From assembly GCF_041242975.1 (NCBI RefSeq), contig NZ_CP162488.1:4020001-4084000 (forward strand): a stretch of DNA of 64,000 nucleotides, written 5' to 3'. The first letter of the stretch is position 1. Every line of letters starts with the position of its first letter. This stretch comes from Xanthomonas sp. DAR 35659. GTDB lineage: Bacteria > Pseudomonadota > Gammaproteobacteria > Xanthomonadales > Xanthomonadaceae. Below are positions 57,577 through 64,000 of this stretch, piece after piece. The notes beneath the pieces are model-generated. The model saw only the letters and a list, made by a program, of their open reading frames with translations, was not told where the DNA came from and did no database searches. The translations under genes were made by a program, and so were the position numbers.

Positions 57577-59418
57577 CTACTGCAACCGGCACCACTGGTA
57601 CGGGAAGCGCGCCTGCCCGACCCAGGCCTGGTAGACGTGGCACGAACCCGGCTGCAGGGCCAGGCCGTAGCGGGCCAGTTGTTGCGCGGCCAGCGCCTGG
57701 GTCTGCCGGTCCGCCGCGGCGACGTCCATCGCCCGCGCCGGCGGCAGCACCCAGCGGCAACGGCCGGCGTCCACCTCCACCTCGGCCCGCACCGGCCGAT
57801 GCGCCAGGCGCCGCATCAACGCGCACCGCGGACCACGATCCAGACCTAGCTGGGCCGCCACGGCATTGAGCCGCTGCAGGCGTTCGATGTTGCGATCCAC
57901 CGTGGCCGGCAGCAGCGCATAGCCCTGCCCGCGCGCGCCCAGCATCGCCCGCACCCGCGCGGCATAGGCCGGCGTCTCCGGGAAGTTGGACGCGACCGAC
58001 GCGTAGGCCGCCTGCGCCGGCAGGAACGGAATGCGCCAGGACTCCGGCGCATCGCCGACCAGCAGCACCACACTGCGCTCGGGCTGCACCATCGGCGGCG
58101 CCTGCACCCGGAACGCCTGGCGTGCCCAGCGTTCGTGGCCCCAGTCGCCCCAGCCGTACAGCGCGAAGGCCGCGCAGGCGATCAGGGTCCAGCGCGCGGC
58201 CGGGGCGGCGATGCGCGCCGGCAACAGCCGCCGCAGGCCCACCCAAAGCAGCAGCGGCGCCAGCAGTTCCGGCACCACCAGGTAGCGCTGGATGCTGAAG
58301 GCCGCCTGCCAGGCGAGGAAGGCGACCAGCACGAACACCAGCAGCGCCCGCCACGCCGGCGCGACCACGTCCTGCGGCCCCTCCTGCCGGCGCGGGCGCC
58401 GCAGCCCCCAGCGCAGCAGCGCGACCAGGCCGAGCAGATACAGCAGCGGCCACACCAACTGCCGCAGGCGCACCTCGCTGACCCGGTTCGGCGCCAGCGA
58501 GAACTGCAGCGGCCAGGTCAGCCATTCCCACGCGCCCTTGGGCAACCAGCGCGTATCGCTGACCGCCACCGGCTGCGCCAGCGGCGCCAGGAAATGGCTA
58601 TTGAACTGCGGGAACAGCGGATTGCCGAAGGTCTGCCAGACCCGCAGCAGCCACGGCCCGGCCAGCAGCGCGAAGCTGGACAACGCGACCACGGTCAGCA
58701 AGGCGGCGCCACCGATCCGCTGCCGTGCGCGCCCACCGGCGACCAGCGCGGCCACGCCGAGCGCAAACGCGAACAGGGCATTGGTCAGCTTGCAGGCCAT
58801 CGCCAGCCCGAGCAGTGCGCCGGCCAGCGCCCACCAGCCGAGCGCCACGCCCTTTCCGTCGGCCTGCTGGCGGCGCTGTGCGTGCAGCGCGGCCAGCAAG
58901 GCGCCCAGCACCGGCAGGGCGCTGCTGTTGTCGCCCATGGTGCCGGCGAACTCGGACAGGAACACGGCGCTGCACAGCCCGGCCAGCGCCAGCCACGGCG
59001 CCAGCCGCGCGCGGTCCAGGCGCGGGTCCAGCACCTGCCAGACGATCCCGGCCAGCAGCAGGAACGCCAGCGCATGCAACGCGCCCATCGCGAAGCCGGC
59101 CAGCGGCGCCGGCAGGCCGGTGAACAGCGCGTAATGCAGCAGGTCCAGCAGCGGATTGAAGTAGCTCTGCATCTGCGCCGGCGCCAGGTCGATGCCGAGA
59201 CGGCCGTGCAGTGCGGCGTAGCCGTTGTACAGGTGGTAGTTGCGCAAATCCCAGTTGGCGTCCTGCCCCAGCCACAGCGACAGCAACCCGCCGAGCAGCG
59301 CCACCGCCACGCCGGCGGCGATCACGTTGCCGCGGCGGTGGAAGGCGAAACGACGGTCCAGCGCGGCCAGCAGGCGCCGGCGGCGGCTGGGCGCCGCGAA
59401 GGAGGCCGCCGCGCTCAT
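57577..59418 (-). CDS. Polytopic membrane protein, probable GT-C glycosyltransferase
   Basis: A 613-residue protein with about ten hydrophobic segments. The first periplasmic loop reads LGQDANWDLRNYHLYNGYA, whose acidic residues recall the catalytic loops of GT-C transferases (GT87/DUF2029-like). A soluble C-terminal part (about 500-613) follows. The ATG at 59418 overlaps the GT2 gene stop by 4 bp, so it belongs to a glycosyltransferase operon. The acceptor is unknown. The exact family is uncertain. Confidence 0.78.
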   Translation of the reverse strand: MSAAASFAAPSRRRRLLAALDRRFAFHRRGNVIAAGVAVALLGGLLSLWLGQDANWDLRNYHLYNGYAALHGRLGIDLAPAQMQSYFNPLLDLLHYALFTGLPAPLAGFAMGALHALAFLLLAGIVWQVLDPRLDRARLAPWLALAGLCSAVFLSEFAGTMGDNSSALPVLGALLAALHAQRRQQADGKGVALGWWALAGALLGLAMACKLTNALFAFALGVAALVAGGRARQRIGGAALLTVVALSSFALLAGPWLLRVWQTFGNPLFPQFNSHFLAPLAQPVAVSDTRWLPKGAWEWLTWPLQFSLAPNRVSEVRLRQLVWPLLYLLGLVALLRWGLRRPRRQEGPQDVVAPAWRALLVFVLVAFLAWQAAFSIQRYLVVPELLAPLLLWVGLRRLLPARIAAPAARWTLIACAAFALYGWGDWGHERWARQAFRVQAPPMVQPERSVVLLVGDAPESWRIPFLPAQAAYASVASNFPETPAYAARVRAMLGARGQGYALLPATVDRNIERLQRLNAVAAQLGLDRGPRCALMRRLAHRPVRAEVEVDAGRCRWVLPPARAMDVAAADRQTQALAAQQLARYGLALQPGSCHVYQAWVGQARFPYQWCRLQ

Positions 59419-60449
59419 GCGCCGTCGCCGCAGCGCGCGTCGGCCGGGTCCGCCGCCGGCCAGGCCGGGATCGCCAGATAGGCCAGGCGCTTGGCCTCGA
59501 TGCGGCCGCGCGTGACCGTGTCCAGGATCAGCCCGCAGGCCAGCAGCAGCACGCCGAGCAGCACCAGTGCCGAGCACAGGATCGCGGTCGGAAAGCGCGG
59601 CACCAGGCCGGTGTGCAGGTAGGTCAGCAGCAGCGGCACCGCCAGGCCCACGGCGAGCAGTTCGCAGGCGCCGAAGCCCAGCGAGAAGAACAGCAAGGGC
59701 CGCTCGGCCTTGAACAGGCGCAGGATGGTCAGCAGGATGCGGGTGCCGTCGTGCCAGGTGCGCAGCTTGCTCTGCGAGCCCTCCGGACGCGCACCGTAGG
59801 CGGTGTCCACTTCGGCCACCGGCATGCGCAGTTGCAGCGCATGCACCGCCAGTTCGGTCTCGGTCTCGAAACCGGCCGCATGCGCGGGGAACGACTTCAC
59901 GTAGCGGCGCGAGAACACCCGGTAGCCGGACAGCATGTCGTCGAAGCTGCGGCCGAACAGGAAGCCCACGCAACGCGTCAGCAACACATTGCCGGTGCGA
60001 TGGCCGGCGCGGTAGGCGGCCGCCGCATCGCTGCGGCGCGCCCCCACCACCATGTCCAGTCCGTCGCGCAGCAGGCGTTCGACCAGCGCCGGCGCCATCG
60101 CCGCGTCGTAGGTCGCATCGCCGTCGACCAGCACGTAGACGTCGGCCTCGATGTCGGCGAACAGGCGCCGCACCACGTTGCCCTTGCCCTGCAGCGCCAC
60201 CGTGCGCACCCGCGCGCCGGCCGCGCGTGCCTGCGCGATGGTGGCGTCGCTGGAATTGTTGTCGAACACGTGGATGCTGGCCGTGGGCAACTGCGCGGCG
60301 AAGTCGGCGACCACGCGGCCGACCGTGGCCGCCTCGTTGTGGCAAGGAACCAGCACCGCGATGCGCGGCGGCGCCGCGTCGCGGGCAGAGGAAAGGCTGG
60401 GCATGGGCGGCGTGCGGTCCTGCGCGACGGTCGGGAAAACGCGCGCCAT
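59415..60449 (-). CDS. Family 2 glycosyltransferase (dolichyl-phosphate-mannose synthase-like)
   Basis: A 344-residue GT2 enzyme that would transfer a sugar from a nucleotide donor to a polyprenyl phosphate. The GT-A core starts VLVPCHNEAATVGRVV and holds the DxD motif LVDGDATYD (Asp109/Asp111). Two C-terminal membrane helices (about 255-280 and 288-315) anchor it. ATG 60449 has GAGATAGG ahead; a second start at 60404 is possible. It lies 6 bp after the GT39 gene: it may supply lipid-linked sugars to the two membrane transferases around it. Confidence 0.9.
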   Translation of the reverse strand: MARVFPTVAQDRTPPMPSLSSARDAAPPRIAVLVPCHNEAATVGRVVADFAAQLPTASIHVFDNNSSDATIAQARAAGARVRTVALQGKGNVVRRLFADIEADVYVLVDGDATYDAAMAPALVERLLRDGLDMVVGARRSDAAAAYRAGHRTGNVLLTRCVGFLFGRSFDDMLSGYRVFSRRYVKSFPAHAAGFETETELAVHALQLRMPVAEVDTAYGARPEGSQSKLRTWHDGTRILLTILRLFKAERPLLFFSLGFGACELLAVGLAVPLLLTYLHTGLVPRFPTAILCSALVLLGVLLLACGLILDTVTRGRIEAKRLAYLAIPAWPAADPADARCGDGA

Positions 60450-60455
60450 CCTATC

Positions 60456-62303
60456 TCAGCGGCGGCGCAGGTCGATCGGTTGTTCCCACCAGTCCTCGAC
60501 GCTGCCGTCGCGACCATGCAGGCGCAGACCCAGCCAATGCGTGCCCGGCGCCAGCGCGCTGGCGTCGAGGGTGGCGCGGAACCCGACACGCGGATGTCCC
60601 GGATCGGTGGAGATCTTCCAGAACGCGGTGACGTCGTAGGTCTCGCCGTAGCGCGCCTGCGCGGCGACCTTGCCGTCGAGCAGCACCTCGACCCGCTCGA
60701 TGCCGACGCCGTCCTTGAACGCCCAGCCGGACACTTCGAAGTGCGACGGGACCTTGGCGCCCGCCGCGGGCGTATTGAACCAGGCCATCGCCGGGGTCGT
60801 GCACGGCCCGGGCAGGCGCTGCGCGGGCAGCGTGAACAGCAGGAAGCGCTGGCTGCCATGGTCGTTGGACACCACCACCGGCGGCGGCAACGGACCGACC
60901 AGCGCGCACACCGCGTGGTAGCGCTGCAGCAGCAGCCGGTACTTCATGTCGCTGGGCGAGAGCACCAGCAAGCGCGGCCCGTCGCGACGGCCGTCGTTGA
61001 GCAGGCCCCACTGGCGCAACTGCGCGGTGCGCCCATGCTTGTCGTTCAACGGATGCGGCAACACCTGGATGTCGGCATCGCCGAGTTCGAAGCCGAGTTC
61101 GGCGCCGACCTTGAAATTGTCGGCCAGCACCTGCGTGCCCGGCGGCATCGCCGCCATTTCGCGCCGCACCGCCGTCGCCAGCGGCCGCCAGCCGGCGAAG
61201 TTGCGCGGGTAGTACTTGTCGCCGGCGGCGAGTTCGCGCACCGCCGGCACCGACACCGCGAGGTAATAACCAAACGCGCCGACCAGACCGATCCCGGTCA
61301 GCAGCCAGGTCGCGCGGCGCAGGCGCCGCGGCCAGCCGTTGAGGATCACCGGCGTGGCGATCAGCAGCGCCAGGTAGCCCGGCAGCGGCCAATGGAAGCT
61401 GATGCGCTCGGCATCGGTGAAGAAGCCGAGCAGGAAGATGCCCAGCGTGGACACGCCCCCGAGCAGGCCGAAGTAGCGCCACTGCACGCGCGCGCCGCCG
61501 CTGCCGCCGCCACGCGTGGCCACCAGCGCCACCTTGCACATCGCCACCGCCAGCAGCGGCGTGACCAGCAGGCCCTGGATCAGCACGAAGGCGATGCCGG
61601 CGGGCTGGAAGCTCCACGGATGCCGGTCGATCAACTGGAAACGGACCCCGGCCTCGCCGTTGTCGGCGTTCCAGGCCAGCAGCGGCAGCCAGGCGACGAT
61701 GCCCAGCGCCAGCGCGACCCACACCTGCGGATCGCGCAGCATGCGCCGGCCCTGCGGGATCAGCAGCAGGGCGATCGCACCGACCCCGATCACCCCGGCG
61801 AAGCGGTAGTGGCTCAGCGCGCCCAGGGCCAGGCCCAACGCCAGTTCCACCGCGCTCATCGCCTCGACCTGGCGCAACAGCCGCGCGCTGGCGTCCATGC
61901 ACAAGATGGTCGCCAGCGCCATCGGCACGTCCGGCAGCGCGAGGATGCCGAGCGTGCCCGACAGCGGCATCAGCAGGGTCAGGCTGCCGGCGCGCCAGCC
62001 GGCGACCGCGCCGAACCAGCGCGTGGCGATGCGCGCGATCAGCCACGGCATCGCCGCCGACAACAGCAGGAACGGCGCGCGCAGCGCCAGCAGATGGTCG
62101 CCGCCGAGCGCCACGCCCAGCCGCGCCAGCCAGGCGGTCAGCCCGGGCAGGTCCGAATAGGCGGCGGCCAGGTGCTGGCCTTCCTGCCAATAGAACGCCT
62201 CGTCGACGAACAACGGCAGACGTGCGGCCACCAGCAGCTTGGCCGCGGTGACCAGCGTCCACAGCACCAGGAAGGTACTGCGTGCACGTTGTTCGCCTTG
62301 CAT
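60456..62303 (-). CDS. Family 39 glycosyltransferase with C-terminal Ig-like domain
   Basis: A 615-residue ArnT/PMT-type membrane glycosyltransferase. The first periplasmic loop carries the catalytic acids (FVDEAFYWQEGQHL and YSDLPGLTAWL). About ten to twelve membrane helices fill residues 10-350. The remaining residues are soluble and end in an Ig-like sandwich (about 510-610: FNTPAAGAKVPSHFEVSGWAFKDGVGIERVEVLLDG). This tail is not part of ArnT and may bind a glycan or protein partner. It starts the three-gene leftward unit and is divergent from a MoxR gene (37 bp). Confidence 0.88.
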   Translation of the reverse strand: MQGEQRARSTFLVLWTLVTAAKLLVAARLPLFVDEAFYWQEGQHLAAAYSDLPGLTAWLARLGVALGGDHLLALRAPFLLLSAAMPWLIARIATRWFGAVAGWRAGSLTLLMPLSGTLGILALPDVPMALATILCMDASARLLRQVEAMSAVELALGLALGALSHYRFAGVIGVGAIALLLIPQGRRMLRDPQVWVALALGIVAWLPLLAWNADNGEAGVRFQLIDRHPWSFQPAGIAFVLIQGLLVTPLLAVAMCKVALVATRGGGSGGARVQWRYFGLLGGVSTLGIFLLGFFTDAERISFHWPLPGYLALLIATPVILNGWPRRLRRATWLLTGIGLVGAFGYYLAVSVPAVRELAAGDKYYPRNFAGWRPLATAVRREMAAMPPGTQVLADNFKVGAELGFELGDADIQVLPHPLNDKHGRTAQLRQWGLLNDGRRDGPRLLVLSPSDMKYRLLLQRYHAVCALVGPLPPPVVVSNDHGSQRFLLFTLPAQRLPGPCTTPAMAWFNTPAAGAKVPSHFEVSGWAFKDGVGIERVEVLLDGKVAAQARYGETYDVTAFWKISTDPGHPRVGFRATLDASALAPGTHWLGLRLHGRDGSVEDWWEQPIDLRRR

Positions 62304-62340
62304 TGCCTTTAGACTCCCCTAAACCCGTTGCGAGAATGCG

Positions 62341-63294
62341 ATGCCTACTCCGCCCCGCTTGCCGGAAATGCTAACCGATACGCTGCGCGAGGCGCTCGCG
62401 CAGGCCCAGCACCAGGTCAATGCGCTGGTATTGGGCAAGCCGCAACAGGTGCGCATGGCGTTTGTCGCGCTGTTGTCCGGTGGACATCTGCTGATCGAGG
62501 ATCTGCCGGGATTGGGCAAGACCACGCTGGCGCATGCGCTGGCGGCGAGCCTGGGCCTGGGCTTCCAGCGCGTGCAGTTCACCTCCGACCTGCTGCCGGC
62601 CGACGTGCTCGGCGTGTCGGTGTACGACGCGCAGTCGCGCCAGTTCCAGTTCCATCCCGGCCCGGTCTTCACCCACGTGCTGCTCGCCGACGAGATCAAC
62701 CGCGCGCCGCCGCGCACGCAGAGCGCGCTGCTGGAAGCGATGGCCGAGCAACAGGTGACGCTGGACGGCACCACCCATGCGCTGCCGTCGCCGTTCTTCG
62801 TCATCGCCACGCAGAACCCGGTGGACCTGTCCGGCACCTTCCCGCTACCGGACTCGCAATTGGATCGGTTCCTGTTGCGGCTGGCGCTGGGCTATCCCGG
62901 CGCCGACGCCGAACGCGCGCTGCTCAGCGGCAGCGATCGGCGCGACCTGATCGCGCAGGCGCGGCCGCAGCTCGGCGATGCCGACATGGCCACGCTGCGG
63001 CAAGCGGTGGAGCGCATCCATGCCAGCGAGGCGCTGGTAGGCTACGTGCAGGCCCTGCTCGCGCGCAGCCGCCAGCATCCGGGCGTGCGCGTGGGCCTGT
63101 CGCCGCGCGCCGGCATCGCGCTGCTGCGCGCGGCCAAGGCGCATGCGCTGCTGCTCGGCCGCGGACATGCGCTACCCGAGGACGTGCAGGCGCTGTTCGT
63201 GGCGGTGGCCGAGCACCGGCTGGTGGCCGAACAGGAATCGGCGTCCGGGCAGGCACTGGCCAAGGCGATCCTGCACAGCGTGGCGGTGGACTGA
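62341..63294 (+). CDS. MoxR-family AAA+ ATPase
   Basis: A 317-residue chaperone-like ATPase. Its Walker A LPGLGKTT is at about 55-62, Walker B reads VLLADEINRAPPRTQ, and the sensor-1 region is FFVIATQNPVD. The arginine finger segment DSQLDRFLLRL is typical. MoxR proteins assemble or activate metal-binding VWA proteins and occur with DUF58 genes, as here (5 bp apart). Confidence 0.95.
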   Translation: MPTPPRLPEMLTDTLREALAQAQHQVNALVLGKPQQVRMAFVALLSGGHLLIEDLPGLGKTTLAHALAASLGLGFQRVQFTSDLLPADVLGVSVYDAQSRQFQFHPGPVFTHVLLADEINRAPPRTQSALLEAMAEQQVTLDGTTHALPSPFFVIATQNPVDLSGTFPLPDSQLDRFLLRLALGYPGADAERALLSGSDRRDLIAQARPQLGDADMATLRQAVERIHASEALVGYVQALLARSRQHPGVRVGLSPRAGIALLRAAKAHALLLGRGHALPEDVQALFVAVAEHRLVAEQESASGQALAKAILHSVAVD

Positions 63295-63299
63295 GGCCG

Positions 63300-64000
63300 G
63301 TGCGCGCGCGGCTGCGCGAGGGGCGGCAGGCGCTGGCACGGCTGGCGCGACCGCGCGATCCGGAAACCCTGCCGGTGCGCCTGGACCGGCGCCGGATCTA
63401 CATCCTGCCGACCCCGTTCGGCGGCTTCCTGGCGCTGCTGCTCGGCGCGATGCTGCTGGGCGCGCTGAACTACAACAACAATCCCGCGCTGCTGCTGGCG
63501 ATGCTGCTGGGCGCGGCCGCCATCGCCAGCGCGATCATGGCCCACCTGCAACTGTCCGGGCTGCGCCTGGAGGCCTTGTCGGCCGAACCGGTACCGGCCG
63601 GCACGCCGCTGCGCTTGCGCCTGGCGCTGGGCGCCGACGACGCGCGCCCACGCCGCGGCCTGCGCGTGGCGCATGGCGACCACCACACCTGGCTGGACCT
63701 GCGCGGCGACGGCCTCGGCGAAGCCGACCTGGAGGTGCCGACCGAACGTCGCGGTTGGCTCGATCTGTCCCGCGTCCGCATCTCCACCACGCAACCGCTG
63801 GGCCTGCTGCGCGCCTGGGCCTGGATCTGGCCGGACACGCCGCTGCTGGTCTACCCGCAACCGGAAAGCGACGGCCCGCCGCTGCCGGCCGGCGACGGCG
63901 CTCCCACCCAGACCCGCCTGCACGCGCTGGGCGAGGAACTGCACCAGTTGCGTCCGTACCGCGCCGGCGATGCGCCGCGCGCGATCGCCTGGAAGCACTC
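63300..64000 (+). CDS. DUF58 domain protein, 3'-truncated by window edge
   Basis: The first 233 codons of a DUF58 protein starting at GTG 63300, with no stop before the right edge. Two membrane helices (about 40-58 and 62-82) lead to a soluble domain. The DUF58 signature begins near the end (YRAGDAPRAIAWKH, equivalent to YRPGDxxRxIxWK). It pairs with the MoxR ATPase immediately upstream, as in the aerotolerance/stress operons of this type. Transglutaminase or VWA genes may follow outside the window. Confidence 0.9.
   Translation, partial: MRARLREGRQALARLARPRDPETLPVRLDRRRIYILPTPFGGFLALLLGAMLLGALNYNNNPALLLAMLLGAAAIASAIMAHLQLSGLRLEALSAEPVPAGTPLRLRLALGADDARPRRGLRVAHGDHHTWLDLRGDGLGEADLEVPTERRGWLDLSRVRISTTQPLGLLRAWAWIWPDTPLLVYPQPESDGPPLPAGDGAPTQTRLHALGEELHQLRPYRAGDAPRAIAWKH

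Noticed and set aside
59211..62312. An open frame of about 1030 codons on the plus strand opposite the glycosyltransferase genes
   Set aside because: Low-complexity Arg/Gln/His composition and a perfect antisense position to three well-supported genes.

Overview
The window is a high-GC, densely coding bacterial chromosome segment. Everything in it fits the Xanthomonadaceae, most likely Xanthomonas: the lexA-imuA-imuB-dnaE2 cassette, the yceD-rpmF-fabH-fabD-fabG-acpP-fabF cluster without plsX, a prpB/prpC/acnD/prpF 2-methylcitrate operon, TonB-dependent receptors, and intergenic repeats of the types common in that genus. This assignment comes from gene content and style, not from a database match.

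Left part (1-22.1 kb, almost all on the minus strand). A 3'-truncated pbpC (PBP1C) opens the window. Next is one long unit read leftward from a strong sigma-54 promoter match: a membrane-fusion protein, an ABC ATPase, a MacB-type permease, an NtrC-type response regulator and its histidine kinase. After it come an MFS transporter, a HAD phosphatase (frameshifted in a GC repeat) and a DeoR regulator, then a 1645-residue alpha-2-macroglobulin lipoprotein with an intact thioester motif, a secreted nucleoside hydrolase and a TonB-dependent receptor.

Propionate block (22.5-32.1 kb). The 2-methylcitrate operon is read leftward in the order prpB, DUF1003 gene, prpC, repeat mosaic, acnD, ParD/ParE-type toxin-antitoxin pair, SRPBCC gene, prpF. 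Divergent from prpB is a gene that fuses an N-terminal helix-turn-helix to a complete citrate-synthase-like domain. A perfect 17-bp AT-rich palindrome lies between the two. This is the best candidate in the window for an unusual regulatory system.

Centre (32.2-45 kb). A serine hydrolase follows a BlaI-type repressor and an M56 metalloprotease whose C-terminal sensor region is replaced by ankyrin repeats; two operator-like dyads precede blaI. On the plus strand the SOS mutagenesis cassette lexA2-imuA-imuB-dnaE2 overlaps end to end behind a LexA-type palindrome. A Nei/Fpg-family glycosylase, a small low-GC hypothetical gene, a second serine hydrolase and tRNA-Val(CAC) follow.

Right part (45-64 kb). 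A PilZ-domain gene, holB, tmk, mltG and pabB are followed by the fatty-acid cluster (fabF, acpP, fabG, fabD, a GST-like gene, fabH, rpmF, yceD) and a divergent maf-type gene. Then come three membrane or lipid-linked glycosyltransferase genes and a MoxR ATPase with a DUF58 gene cut by the right edge. No CRISPR array, rRNA, prophage or insertion sequence was seen.
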